From assembly GCA_004154925.1 (NCBI GenBank), contig QJNS01000027.1, positions 310,001 to 374,000 on the forward strand: a stretch of DNA of 64,000 nt. The letters are read 5' to 3'. Below, piece by piece: positions 1 to 13,018 of this stretch (position 1 is its first letter; each line of letters begins with the position of its first letter). The translations under genes and the position numbers were made by a program. The notes under the pieces are model-generated. The model saw only the letters and a program-made list of their open reading frames with translations, was not told where the DNA came from and did not search any database. The DNA is from Monosporascus cannonballus. Its lineage: Eukaryota > Ascomycota > Sordariomycetes > Xylariales.

Positions 1-277
1 AGCTTTAATATCTTAAATCTATTAAGTTATATAAAAGGATTACGGAATTTAAAAAACTTCAAGGGTTAAACACTTTAAGTATCTTAAATTAAATACAAGA
101 TATATAAGGTCGTTATATCTAAAATTTATATAGCAATAGTTTGCAACAATAATTCGTCACCTAAAACGCTTTTAATATTACGAAATATAATAAATTACAC
201 TATTTATTACTTAAATATTTACGATATTTATATTGATAAAAATATGTATAATTTAAATTTAATAATCCTACCGTCCA
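1..277 (+). repeat. 5' LTR of element C (partial)
   Basis: This aligns with 6040-6340: both contain a 'tattaagttata' block, an 'aattcgt(ca/ta)cc' block and the TATTACGA-like segment near the 3' end. The end at 277 ('ccgtcca') is placed by alignment with the other LTRs of this family, which end in 'cgtcaca'. The 5' part lies outside the window. Confidence 0.65.
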
Positions 278-2859
278 TTCAATAATATCTTAAATTATTT
301 TACCAATTGGTAAATAAGACTTAACCTGTTCAGTAAGAAGTTAATTACGATATAAAATCGAAAAATACGAAGTTTAAATAAAACAATTTATGTTAAATTT
401 GACGCAAATAAATATAATGAACCTTGAAGTTAAAAAATATTAACTTTATCATAAAAATGTAATATAAATATTTTACATTTAAATCAGAATTTACATAAAA
501 TCTTAAATATTTCAGAAACCGACAAATAGAGTTTTCGAGGTTACGAGTTTCGTAATAAAAAACAGTGTTAACTAATTACAATATATCATAAAGGATTTAT
601 TGAAATATATAAAGGATAACTAAAAAGAGGTTTATCAGGAAGTCCTTTCGTAATTATGTAAATTTCTAAAATAGAGTAAAAGTTAATTTTGAAAATTTCG
701 ACGAAAGGTATACGATAATATAACAAATCTTGCGATGACGTCAAAAACGTTACTTTGGAAATATATAATAATATTCAAAAGTTTTATGGCAAAAACAAAT
801 AAAACAATAGCGACTAAAACATTTATATCGACATATTTTATAAAAGATTAAAAAATAATGTTAAAAATAAAATATGAAATTTTCAAACTTTAAAGGTTTA
901 AATGCCTTTATAACCGAAATTATCACAATTAGTAACAAATTCTATAGACGACCCAAAAAGGAACTAATATATTTTAATACACTAAATTTATTTCGTAATT
1001 TAAAAGGAAACCTAACATATTTTTTATATTTTATAATACGGCCTTAAAACCTGTAAATCTTGCAACTGTTGAGCATAAGAATAAATTTTAAATTAAATAT
1101 TATTAAAATATTTGATGAAAACCTAAAAGTTCACGATAAAATAAGTACGTATTTATACCTAGAAAATAACAACAAAATTGTTAACATAATATAGGCTCAA
1201 TAAGAATAAGGGCTAATATAATGAAAACTCTGAAGTAAAGTGGGAAATGCCCAAACACTGATTTAAAAAGCAACCGAAAATTAATAATGCATTTTAAAGA
1301 AATAATTTAAAAAAAACTAAAAATGAATAAAAATATCCATTCCGTAAATCTTGATTAATATAACAAAATATATTCAATATATTATATAAAACAAAAATAC
1401 TTATTACGTAATAATTAAAATAGATTTAAGTATTTACGAATTATATATATATATATATGTATATAAGGATTTAACGTGTTTAAACTAAAACAAAAAGAAT
1501 AAAATAAAGAAACTATAATATCGATATTTTCGATTTGATACCTGATAAAACAAAATTAATAAGTGAATACGTTGAAGGAATAAGTTAAAGGATTAATGCT
1601 TTTAAATATACTATTTATATATTTATACTTGATATAAATATTAACCGATAAAAATTAATTTAATGTATTATAAAATGTATTACAAATAAACTATTAGAAA
1701 TCGGATAAGAAATAAATTGTTTTAAAATTTATTAAAACAACCAGAAATTACAAAAAGCCTAACACGATATTATATATTACACGAAAAGAAAATATACTAA
1801 ATAAAGAAAAACATTATAAATTAATTGAACAATGTGAATATAATTTAAAAGAGAAATACGCTGGTAGAATCGATAAAAATAGAAAGGTAAAGTGTTATGC
1901 AAGAAAATATCAACAAAATTCGATAAATTATAAAAGATATTAAAGAAAAGAATTTTATTAAAACCTGAAAAATAATAGAAATTCAAGAAATTAAAAGACG
2001 ATTTTAAAAAGATTTTAAATATTATAGTACAAGCCGTTAATAACCTTTGTATTTTTAAAAAGCGTTTCGGTACGTATTATTATATCGCAATATTAAATTA
2101 CGAAAATTTGGACAGAAATTATATAACATCGGACTTAATGAATAAATTTAAAGTAACATACAAATATAAATTCATTCCTTATATAACTACAAATACCAAA
2201 ATTTAAGAGCGCGCATATAATAACGGAAACATTCAATACGAAATTAATTATTTTAAAACCTTGTTCAAGGAAAATACTAAACCGTTAATTTTAATACAGG
2301 TTTACTTCGAAATTTTGATATATTATAGAAAAATTATAAATATATTACTATACAATTTTAATTAATAAAAAGTGAAAATTCATAATGTTCATTTCATATT
2401 TTATTAATTAATGAAATATAAACAAAATAAAATGTTACAATTCGATTAAAAAAGAAAATAAATATATATTATTAAAATACGACAAGTACTTAGTATGATA
2501 ACATAATAAAATATAACATAACGAAGATTAAAAACGTATAAGGTATGGTCATTACTATTAAACCCAAATGTAAATGATTAAATTATAATTTAAAGTAATA
2601 ATTTTAGGAATCGAACAATTTTTTTAATTTATTATTATAATATTGCTGATATAAGCAGGCTTTTAAAGAGAAGCTAAATCCGAAACTAACGGGATATAAC
2701 GAATATAATTATGAAATAACTTTTAAAGAAACTTATTTATAAAGCTTTATATTATTTGTAATTTTAATAAAAGCGAATTATATACGTTAAAAAATATAAT
2801 TAGAAAATGGGGTGTTAATAATTGGAATCAGACTTTCGAAATTATGTATAAAGCAGCTT

Positions 2860-3353
2860 ATTTTCTTCGTATTAAGAAAAATAACAAGTTACAATTTATT
2901 GTTTATGATTAGTAACTAAAAGATATTATTAGAAAAAATAAAATACCATTCTTTTTAATTATTAAAATAAAAGGCCGATAATATTCAAAAAGAAAAATTT
3001 ACAATATGAGATTTTAAACATAAATAAAAATAAAAATAGTTTTTAAAACGCAATACAGATAATTCGAATATTTAGTTATGTTAATAAAATTTACGAACGT
3101 ATTAAAAATATTTTAAATCATAATAAGTTATATATTATAAAATGTTTTTAACGTTTTCGTTATATATTACTTGAACTATATGTTTATTTATTCGAAAATA
3201 AACGGAATATATCTAAAATATATTTTTATTGTTTTTGAAATTTTACAAAACATTAAAGCGTTAAAGAATACAAAAACATATTTATTGAATATACAAAATA
3301 TAAATTATCGAAAATATATTATTATTTTAAAACATATTAATATATATATATAA
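2860..3353 (+). pseudogene. Element C reverse transcriptase remnant
   Basis: Residual gypsy reverse-transcriptase motifs occur in order on the plus strand: an 'RIKKNNKLQF' block (family: V-R-K-K-D-G-x-L-R-F), an 'FEYLVM' block near 3070, and the catalytic box at 3168-3179, read as Tyr-Leu-Asn-Tyr where the family has Y-L-D-D. GAC to AAC at the first Asp is a RIP-type change. The other Asp has become Tyr by a transversion, so ordinary mutation has also occurred. The frame downstream is open to 3353 ('MFIYSK...'). Enzymatically dead. Confidence 0.7.
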
Positions 3354-5469
3354 TAAGATATATTATAATTATGTAATAATAAACAGTAATTATAATGTAA
3401 ATGGGGAAAATATTTTTACAATTTGATTATTATGAGGAAGGATTCATTCGAAACATTAATAACATGTAAATATTTTTAATTAATATTATTGAATAGAAAC
3501 GGCCTTTTACAATAAACCTGGTATACATGATTATTATCTAAAATATCCAAAATACATTCATTAACAACTTAATATTAATTATATAAAATTTAATATATTT
3601 CATTGATTTGAAAGCCGATATCTTAAATTATACGTTAAACGTAATAATCGGATCCCCAAATAATTAAATTAAATTATATTTTGTCGTATTGCTATTTAGA
3701 TCAATTAAACAAGGTGAATTCAATTACATTGTTCTATATAAAAATTCCAAGGTTATTATTATAGTTTTTCGAAAATTTGAGTATTTTTATTAGACGCAAT
3801 TTTATTAAATTAAAGTCTATAAAATTATTAAAGTTTTACACGTTATATTACGACGAAAAGATTTAGAGAACGATATTTACGATATATAAAATTGGCGCAT
3901 TTTCACATTCTTATTATCGATAAAAAACATTAAAAAGTAACAATATAAATATTTTAAATAAATAACAAAAGTGTAAAAAATGAATAACGGTTAATTATAT
4001 TATTTTCGACATTATCTTAAGAAATGTATAAGTTTCTATAAAATTATAATAAAAAGGGTTATATTATAGGATACATATTGTAAGATTAATACATTTAATA
4101 ACAAATAAATTATAAAATGTATTAGACTATTAATTAAATAATTATTTAGGAGGTTTTATTACCTTAAAATCATCTTATTGTATTTATTTCCTTTCAAAGA
4201 TTGAAAATATAAAAATTATAATAGTAATATAGCGTTTGGAATAAGGCCAAAATATAACGATATAAGCTCTGCGAAGAACTATAATTATTACAAACTGTTT
4301 TAAAAAATCATAAAATTGGATTTCTTATAAAGTTTATTATTATATTACGTGTATTTTACAATCCAGCAATAGAAATAGGTTACAACAATATTTTCGTTAA
4401 AATTAAAGAATTTACAAAGTTTTTGTATTTTTTACTTTTTAAAAACGTAATAATATCGAATACATAATATATATATTTATTTTGCAAAAGACTTTAATAT
4501 ATTTAGATTATTAAATACAGTTATTTTCGACAAATGAATTACATTTATTTTCAGGTTTAAACAATGCCGTATGGTATTGATTCATTTAAACTTTAAATTA
4601 AATAATATATTTGAGTTTTAGATCTAATAATATATAAAACGGTGTGTTAAATAGTAAAAATATACTTATAATATTATTTTAATTAGAAATGCAATATTTA
4701 AATTAAAAGACTTCATTATTTTATAAATATAGATTGTCGATTATTATAAAGCTATTAAATTAAGTTTAATAAATACAAATTTTAATTTTATGGTACATAC
4801 TTGTAAAAATATATAAAACGGAATTGATAATAATACAATAATATATATATTAAAATAATTGAAACTATTGTATTAAAATGTCAAATAAAATTTAAAACTT
4901 ACACGTAATTAAAGAAATCAATATTATAATTAGAAAACTTTAAACCGCTAAACCTTTGAAAAAGGGAAAATGGATTATTTCGTTACAAAAAATATCTAAA
5001 TAAAACGACTTGATAAAAAATTCGATATTAAATATTTCGGTTCATATAAAGTTAGTAAGAGAGTTTTAGAAAATAATCATTAATTAAATTGTTTACATAA
5101 AGATAAACTTTATTTCAATTTTTATACTGTCGTATTTAAATGAACAGTAAGTATTATTAAAATATATACAGAACGAAATAATATAAAGCTAAAAGATAAA
5201 ACCGTACAAGAAATAAAAAGGTTTTTTGATATAGAAAATGGATTTACTTAATATTTATTTAATTGGAAAATATATTCGGATTTCGAAAATATCTAAGAAC
5301 CTGCAAAAGACCTTATAAATAGCTAATGTCTATTGCGAAACTTTTATAAATAATGCCGAAAATATCTTCGGGACCTGTTAAGCTAATAATAAATTAATTG
5401 GTAATATCCAGGCTGGCCTAGTTAACGGAACCCGTAACGAGTACCGAAACGGTTATTTCGGTTGTAAAT

Positions 5470-5840
5470 TATTTTTATTTTCGTTTAAAATCTTCACATT
5501 CTTCTATTACTTCGGCGCTTTTAATATTACGACAAAGTATTTCCACATCTTGATAACGAATAATTTGCCGTTGTTTTTAAGAACGATTTAATTTGTTGAT
5601 AATACTATTTAACACTTTTCGAATTTATTTATTTTCTTTACGTTTTAAACCGTTTCTTTATCAAAAAAATCTTTTATATTTAACTTTAAATAGCCCGAAA
5701 AGGCTCTCAAGACAGCCGTAATAAGTATACTGTCTATTTTTTCGAAATCTCCAAAAATCCTTCGATGTTTTTACAACGAAAATAAAAAATATTATAATAA
5801 AATTTAAATAAGTAATTCATTTCAATAGAAAAAAGCGTTC
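5470..5840 (-). pseudogene. Possible decayed antisense reading frame in the 3' part of element C
   Basis: This occupies the same place as the antisense Cys-rich ORF of element B (between the chromodomain end of pol and the 3' LTR). On the minus strand the translation gives broken segments ending in a charged, helix-prone stretch with repeated Ile/Glu/Lys, but no intact frame and no complete cysteine pattern. The correspondence rests on position and general character, not on a clear alignment. Confidence 0.3.
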
Positions 5841-5945
5841 GTACATTTTCAACGAAACCTTTTTATAAGACTGGATATAGGAAAATCAAAAACAGAAGGA
5901 ACTTATAAAACCTTTCCCACAAAAATTTGAAAAAGGAAAAAATCG

Positions 5946-6340
5946 TATTATAACCCTATAGACTTAGGGACCCCCAAAAGATAATCGAAACAAAAATAAA
6001 CTTAAGCTCGTTAAGGAAAGATTTACGTAACAAATTTAAAGCTTTTAAAGGCTTTAGTATTTTAAATTTATTAAGTTATAAAAAGGATTACGAAACTTAG
6101 AGGATATAAAAAGTTAACCTGTTAAAATAAGAGAAGCTAAAAATAATATATATGCTTTCGTTAGTTTCATAGTTTAAATAATAGCAATTTGTAAAAACAA
6201 TTCGTTACCAAAAACGCCCTTAGTATTATGAGACATAACAAGGTATTATATTTATTACTTAAAGTTCTACGACAATTCTACCAATGTAAGCCCGTACGAC
6301 TAAGGTTTAATAATTGATTAAACCGCTTAGCTGTTGTCTA
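5946..6340 (+). repeat. 3' LTR of element C
   Basis: It starts 'tattataacc' right after a purine-rich tract (aaaaaggaaaaa) and an 'aatcg' that also precedes the 3' LTRs of G, B and E. It ends 'gttgtcta', equivalent to the 'cgtcaca' end of relatives. Its 3' half shares the 'cccgtacgactaaggtttaa' segment with the LTRs of G, B and E. Confidence 0.8.
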
Positions 6341-6467
6341 AAAGATTTACGCCATTTTTTAATTAGAATAACTACGAAATGTATAATTAATTCTATAATC
6401 TGCTGTAATAAAAAAGATTTATGAGGAGTAAATCTTTAAAAGCAAAACTTTTAGGAAAAGAAAATCG

Positions 6468-6836
6468 TATTACGACTTAAGCTAAGACCGCTTACAAGAA
6501 ACGATCGAATCCTTACGAAAAAGTTACGTAATTTGGATTTTTTTAATATCAAAATCTAAGTAAATTTATTTCCAACAAATTTTATTCAATAAAATTAGAT
6601 TTGTAATAGTTTTACGATCTAATAAAAATTTGTTTACTTTATGTAAGATATATACATTCGTTATATCAATAATTTAGATAGCAGTAATTTGGAGTAATAA
6701 TTCTTGCCTAAAATATTTTTAGTATTGCGAGACATAAGTAGTTACTATTATTTTTACTTAGAACTCCCTGATATTTTTATTAATATACATTAGTGCGACT
6801 TAGAATTAATAGTTGGTCAAACTTCAAGCCGTCACA
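6468..6836 (+). repeat. 3' LTR of element G (rest of G outside or split by C)
   Basis: A second LTR of the same superfamily lies 128 bp beyond element C. It is preceded by the usual 'ggaaaagaaaatcg' purine tract and begins 'tattacgac'. It ends with an unmutated 'gccgtcaca'. The 127 bp before it (6341-6467) resemble the tail of an internal region ('aaatctttaaaagc...'). This is why C is read as inserted just upstream of G's 3' LTR. Confidence 0.7.
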
Positions 6837-7502
6837 CTTTAATTCTTACGTTTACAGATTTATTAAAGATCTTAATATCGTAAAAGACTTTACATATTTT
6901 TATAATTATTAGCATTAATTCTCAATAAAATATTTTGTTTATGATTTGAATTATTCAGATTATAAAATTTAATCGAATAATGGTTAAGTAAATATTAATA
7001 AGACTATCAAATTTTTGATTCATTGTTTAATTCGTTAAAAGGCTCTGTTGATCTTTTCGATAATATATTAGCGATTATATATTTTATACTCAATAGGAAT
7101 TTAATTTCGAAATCAAACAAGATAATTGCTCTATTTTATGCAATTAATAAAATACGAGATAATAATTTTATAAAGTTAGTAATTTACATAATTAATATTG
7201 TAGCCTAAACATGTAACGTATATCGAATTTTATAAATATATTTCCGAAATTCTTTTGCAATTTTAGAAATATTTCGATACTTAATTTGGTAATAGTATAA
7301 TTTAATTCGGCATTTGTTAAATACTATATATATAACGTATTAAATATTTTATGCTTCTAATAATTTAGCTTGACATATTTCGAAAGCCTTTTTTATATAA
7401 ATCGATTGTTATAATAATTCTTTTTATACCGACAGTATAATTCCAAATCGTTAGAATTAATGGTATCGTCACTTTTTATTTAATATTTTTGAAACATAAT
7501 AT

Positions 7503-8056
7503 TTAAAAAGGCTCTAAATAAAACATATTATGTTCACAAACTCTGGAAATAAATGGCTCAGTTTTAATAATATAATATAAGGTAAATATTCGATAACAAA
7601 CAATAATTCTTAAGAAGGTTTTAACTTTAAATACATTTTTACGAGAATTAAGTTTTAAAGGTTGTATTATTTTAGCGGTATTAAGTCGACGGCTATTCGT
7701 ATTGTAAAGAAATTCGATTATGATTGCAAATTTATAAAATAATGAGGATTTTTGCATATTGATCATAATATCGGTAAGTTCGTAAGTAAAAAGACTTTTA
7801 TTTTTATTAATAATATATTTAAGAACGAACGGTCGAATATTCGAAAAAAATTATAACATTATGTTACAATTTGGATGGTACTGTATAAGACTCTGGTATG
7901 TATACATCTATAAGCACCAGAATAATTGCTATGATTGCGATCATTCCACCGATCTTTTGCCCCTGGTGGTGTAACGGTATAGTATAGCCGTAACATATTA
8001 TCGTATCGTATTTTTAATCTTTTAATATTAACGTTATCTATAAATAACGGCGTCAT
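7503..8056 (-). pseudogene. Element D reverse transcriptase remnant, split by a solo LTR
   Basis: On the minus strand, 8056 down to 7996 reads a catalytic-box region ('FIDNV', with GAT-AAC at 8038-8033 where the family has Asp-Asp), followed by the 'RYDN' that trails the box in fungal gypsy elements. After the inserted LTR the frame resumes as 'SSLFYKFAIIIEFL', then the connection segment 'FKVKTFLRIIVCYRIF', equivalent to the V-R-x-F-L-G-x-x-x-Y-Y-R-x-F pattern of gypsy polymerases. The 7503-7766 part stays open for 87 codons. Asp to Asn and Gly to Arg changes fit G-to-A transitions. Confidence 0.7.
7862..7995. repeat. 134-bp solo LTR (short LTR family 1, copy 1)
   Basis: It starts TGTTAC and ends GTAACA, a perfect 6-bp terminal inverted repeat. 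It is flanked by CATTA (7857-7861) and TATTA (7996-8000), a 5-bp duplication differing by one C/T. It aligns along its length with 58654-58785 (shared 'ataattgcta..attacgat', 'gatctttt', 'gcagccgtaa'-like blocks). It interrupts the reverse transcriptase of element D, which makes the ends convincing. It keeps far more G and C than its surroundings. Confidence 0.8.
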
Positions 8057-8059
8057 TTT

Positions 8060-11000
8060 AAGGATTAAATTATAAAAGAAAATTTAATTATACGATAATA
8101 TTTTTAAATAGTTTTAACGGTATTGTGAACGTCGATATATTTTTACTAATAGCAATTTAAAATTATTAAACTATTTTCAAAAAATTACTAAAAGTATTCA
8201 AAATATCTAACGAAATTAGTAAAAGATTTGTCATAGGTTTCAAGTATAAACGCATTTCGTAACGTAATAATATTTAATTTCGTCGTAATATTAATTAAAT
8301 TATATATTATCGCTTTTTGTTCCAAGAAAAAAACTAAGGCTTTCGATATATAATATATAATATTTGAAATATTTTTAATACGAATTCGTAATATATTAAT
8401 TAATCTGCTTTATATCTTAACCGGTATTGTAATACATATAGCGTATTATATTTTATGACGGATATTTTTAATTTGACTATATTTATATGAAATTTATTTT
8501 GTGATTTTTTAAAAAATAATATTTTCCTAAAAGGGACTTGTTTTATGTAAAGAAGCGTATTGCCGATATAATTAAATAAGATTTCCCTTCGTTTCTTAAA
8601 CAGCTGTATATTTCGAGATATAATCGAAATTTTAAAAGTAAGATTAGTAATAAGGTATTAAACATATTTTAAATATTTCTTTACTTCTGAATGGTTTATA
8701 TGGCTTCTTTGAACTTTTCCGTTTTTTTAATCCAGATTTCCGGGTAAGTTTAATTTATTAGATGGTATACCGTCGACAAGAACCACTTCTTTTACCTTGG
8801 TTTATATATTATATTTATCTAAATCCTTTATTCTGTTCTTTATTATTATTTTATTTCTTTTTTCACAGTTGTATATAAAGTGTATGCCTATATGTTACTA
8901 TTACATCGCTTCAAAATCTTATTTTTTAAGCTTAACTGAATTTTCGTAATCTTTAAAACAATTTTATAACTTTAATTAAAAATATATCTACAATCGAAAA
9001 TATATAAAGGCTTACAACTGGTTTATTTGTTTCATTTCATTATTAAACCTATTTGCGATAATACAATGTGTATAAATATACCGGTTATATTTTTTATAAA
9101 TCAAATATTTGTACCAATATTACGAGCAACAAGTTTTATCGATATAAGAAAAATAAGAATCTTTCTTCGGTCGTATTTTAAAAAACACTTGAATATATGA
9201 ATATATATATTTAATATCAATGTCAATTTCGTTATAAATATAAATTTTAATATTAGCGGTTACGTTGCGTAATCATAATCGTTGACAAAAAGGTAAATAA
9301 TCACTAATCGCTTTATAAATTAAAACAAAACTTCGATTCTATTTTTAAATTTAATTCTGTGTCAAAGTTAAATCGTATAAATAAACCCGGTTTTATCGTA
9401 TTATCAATCTATATTCTGTAACGTATATTAAAATTATAACATTAAATTCAACTCCAGTATCAATAATATTATTAATTAAATTTCTTTTCTTTCCTACAAT
9501 TAACTTTAAACAAAAATCGAAATAACGAGGTAGTATATTTAGTTAAATTATATTATTATATTAATAAACTTTTATATTTTTTTAAGTTTTGGATTTATAT
9601 ATAATACTAATAAATAAAATCTTAAATTCGTTTTACTATTTCATATATATAACACCACGAATTTCTATTTTTATTTTTTACATTATATCTTTACTTTTAC
9701 GATTTAATGTTTTTAAAAGTTTCTGACCTATAAACGTTTTAAAAACTTTAATAAATTTTAAATAAGCCTTAATTTATTTCGACAAATTTATTTTGAACTT
9801 TTACATGTTTTTATAGGTTTCAACTTGTTAATATTTTATGAGTCATTTATTAATTAATTTATCGTAATTAAAGAATTCGTCGATTTATACGTTTATTTCT
9901 ATAGTTAAAAATAAAAGTTCGTTTTACAGAAGTTGATTATTATTAACTCTGTTTTTTTGTAAGTTCGTTAATGATCTCTGTTCTTTTAAAGGCGTTTAAT
10001 TTATATAATATTCATAAATACGGATAATTCATAGATTAAAATAAAAATTGGGATTCAAAAAATGGTATATTACTTTCGGCAACAATGTAAAATATATTAA
10101 TTTTTTTCATACGATTTAAATTTGACATGGGCTTGAAGTAGATAAGTTGTAACAACTTTTAAAAATTTAATACTTCGACAATATTAAATCAAGCGAAATC
10201 CGGATCGATGTTAAGCGTAATTCTTTTCGAACTTTTAAAATAGTTTTATTGGTTATTATATTATTTTATTTTGTCCCTAAATCTGTTCAATAAATTACAT
10301 AAATTATAAATTTATTCCGAAAGCTTTTTAATTAAAGTTCTTTTATCGACTATTTAATTTTGGAAAACAGTTAAAAATTATATTATATTTAAATTAATCC
10401 CATCATTTTTATCGTTAAACTAAAGTATATACTAATCGTCGTTTAATAAGATAAGGCCGGTTTTCTCTATATTCGAAAATAATATATAAGCGTATATTAA
10501 GTATCTGTTTTTTTATAAAGAAATTAAGAAAAAGTTTTTTTAAAATTACTAAATCGTCCTTTACGTTTCTCATAACCGTTTCGGTAGTTTCTTCACTACT
10601 CGTTTCGTTTACAATATGATCTTATTTTATTAAAATAATCGAGTTAAATATGTATTGCATTAATCGATAAGTCGGTGCTATAATACTTAAGAAGGTTTTT
10701 AGCTCGGCGATACGTAATCTTATATAATTTACACGGTTTTACGATTTCGTGTTCTTTTTATAAAAAAAGTTAAAATGTTAAATTTGTCGTACTTAAGTAA
10801 TTGTTAACGTTTAAAAAATATTAATTATTTCCGATATTTAATTGTGTTTTATCGACGAGATAAGTTTAAATTCGTAGTTAGTTTATCGTATAAATTTAAA
10901 TCCTTATTATTGTATTTTATTTGTTTGCTGAAAATCAAAACGAAGCGAATTTAATATTTATATATCTTTTAAATATAGAATTAATATAATTGTATTAAAT

Positions 11001-11515
11001 GTTAAACTTTTAATGAATATTGTAATTATATCGTAAGATATTATATATAAATTTTCAACTCTTAGAAATATAGTATTAAATGTTTTTAAAATATTTAAGG
11101 CAAAACTTTTTAAACAAGTCTTTAATGTATTTAAATTTTAGTTATTTTGCTTTTTCACTGACTTTTTGTAAAATATTATATGCCTAAATAATATATTTTA
11201 CATAATATATAAAATTTTAATGAAATATATGCAGTTTAACTTATTTCGTTTAAATCTATAACTGGCTTTTAATAATCCGGATTTTTTTAAAGTTGGCAAT
11301 TTAAATTTTTTTAAAATGTTTTCAATTTCATTGTTTTAAATAGTAATACTTTTAAAAAAAATCACGTTAATTTAATTCATTATAAAAAGGCTATCGATTA
11401 AATATAATAATTTGTTAATTGTATTAATTTCTATAAATTCATATGTCGGATATAACTTATTAACATTATTAAATTAATATCTAATCCCAATATTGAAAAA
11501 CGAAAATTTTAAAAA
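8060..11515 (-). other. AT-rich interior of element D, no intact gene
   Basis: About 3.5 kb of T-rich (plus strand) degraded sequence between the reverse transcriptase of D and the A1 insertion. It should hold the pol N-terminal part and protease of D, but I could not align motifs. No open frame of useful length, RNA gene or array was seen. Confidence 0.5.
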
Positions 11516-11721
11516 TGTGAGAATACAGCCCCTATGAGGATAAGGCTGGTAGCCGACCAGCTACCGATCAGTTACCGACCCACTTACTAATATAAATCCA
11601 CCATCCGGCAACTAATAGGAAACGCCAGATAAGAATAACGTAATATATTTATTTCTTAAAATTTACTTTATAATTGGTCGGAAATTACCTTACTTAGCTT
11701 ATAATTATCCATTATCTTATA
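11516..11721 (+). repeat. 5' LTR of A1 (206 bp)
   Basis: It starts TGTGAGAATACAG and ends ...ATCTTATA, with the terminal CA changed to TA. It is the same length as the 3' LTR. It carries more transitions in its second half than the 3' LTR. Confidence 0.9.
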
Positions 11722-12976
11722 ATTTTTCCATTTACTATAAAAAATAATGCAATAATTATTAGAAGTAAAGCTTGCCGATTACAAAATAAATTTAAATTAT
11801 TAGTCGAAAAAACCGCCGATCGGAACTTAATTAACGAACGATCGATTACGGTATGGGAATAGGCGAAAAAACTTATAACGGAATTTTAACGAATAAAGGA
11901 CTATAATCCCCGGGATTTTAAATTCTTTTATATATATAATAAAAATATATTCTGATAACCGTTAGCTGAACGGTCGGAAAACGGACATAATATAAAGAAT
12001 ACGTCCCGGAATTTAAAGTAAAAAAGGATTAAACTTTTTAATAATAACCAAATTTTAAAGATTATTCGTTAATAAAATAAATAATATTCGGAATTATTCC
12101 GATAATTAGCCGAATAATAAGTAATAACATAAGTTAAAAAAGCAAAATTTTATAAGTTAATTGCAATATCGTTATAAAAACTTAAAGGCAATAAACAAAT
12201 ACCGTATTATAATTACCTAAAGTTTTCCGAACGTACGTTAATTAAAAAAAAGAAAATTAAATAAAAGTTATTACGGAAATTTACGCCAAAAAATTAAAGC
12301 GAAATACCTTTATTTATATCCAACAAGCCATAAATTATATGGACGTTTTTATTATAAATATGTAACGATTATACGGTATTATGCTTAATTATTTTAATTA
12401 CGAAAAAAATATTAAAAATAGAAAATTTATGGATTTTTATTAAGAAAAGTTACGTAAATCTTAATTTTCTTAATAAAAAATATAAGGAATAATTTATGGA
12501 ATTACGATAACGATCCGATTAATCGCTGTTAGATTTTTACGTTAAATAAAGGCTTTTAGTTTATAAAATAAAACTTACAGACGTTTTTAATCCGGAAAAT
12601 AATTAGGATAATAAATGTTTTGTTTTTAATTATTTTTACAAATTAATATTAAGATTACGAAATATTTTATTGCAAAAAGACGTTAAATTAAAATAAGTTA
12701 ATAATGTAACAAATAAAGTAAAATGTTATTAGAACGCTTAAAAAAAGGTAAAAAAAAAACTGATTATTTTCCGTTAAAAATATTAATAAGGATAAATAAT
12801 TTCATTTTAACGTTTTCGAGAAAAGAATTCCTTAAAACGAATTAAAAGCGTAATATAAAAATAATAGGAATTACGGGCGTTTTTATATTCAGAAAGTAAA
12901 TAATTGCCAATTTAATTTTAATTAAAATAAATCCGTATAACTTAATACGTTGAATTTTTATAAAGGTTTATTTAAA

Positions 12977-13018
12977 TATTATAATTATGGGAAATTAAGC
13001 TATAAAAATGTAAATTAT
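12977..13018 (+). pseudogene. A1 gag zinc knuckle with all four ligands lost
   Basis: The frame reads Tyr-x2-Tyr-x4-Tyr-x4-Tyr at 12977, 12986, 13001 and 13016, all TAT codons, around 'GKLS' and 'KNVN'. The spacing is exactly that of a retroviral-type CCHC zinc knuckle (C-x2-C-x4-H-x4-C). TGT to TAT and CAT to TAT are both single RIP-type transitions, so all four metal ligands have been replaced. A2 shows the same at 34058-34099. Confidence 0.8.

Larger units (their letters stand above)
1..6340 (+). mobile_element. Element C: RIP-degraded Ty3/gypsy LTR retrotransposon, 5' end outside window
   Basis: A plus-strand gypsy-type retrotransposon whose first bases lie before the window. The terminal repeats are 1-277 (truncated by the window edge) and 5946-6340, which align over their 3' two thirds. 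Between them, in sense order, are traces of reverse transcriptase (about 2860-3353), integrase territory (about 4.2-4.9 kb, not resolved) and a chromodomain-like end of pol (5238-5315, a degraded 'DFENTW' pattern). A purine tract directly precedes the 3' LTR. No frame is open for long because TAA/TAG codons replace Gln and Trp codons. It is followed by 127 bp that look like the end of another element, so C appears to be nested in element G. The TSD cannot be tested because the left flank is missing. Confidence 0.8.

Noticed and set aside
7859..8056. Minus-strand 65-codon ORF as a separate small gene
   Set aside because: Its first third is the reverse transcriptase catalytic region of element D, and the rest is translation of the inserted solo LTR.
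8690..8790. Minus-strand fragment that first looked like a chromodomain (Pro-Glu-x-x-Trp-like pattern)
   Set aside because: The reverse transcriptase of element D was then found at lower coordinates on the same strand, so a C-terminal chromodomain cannot lie upstream of it. The resemblance is too short to stand.
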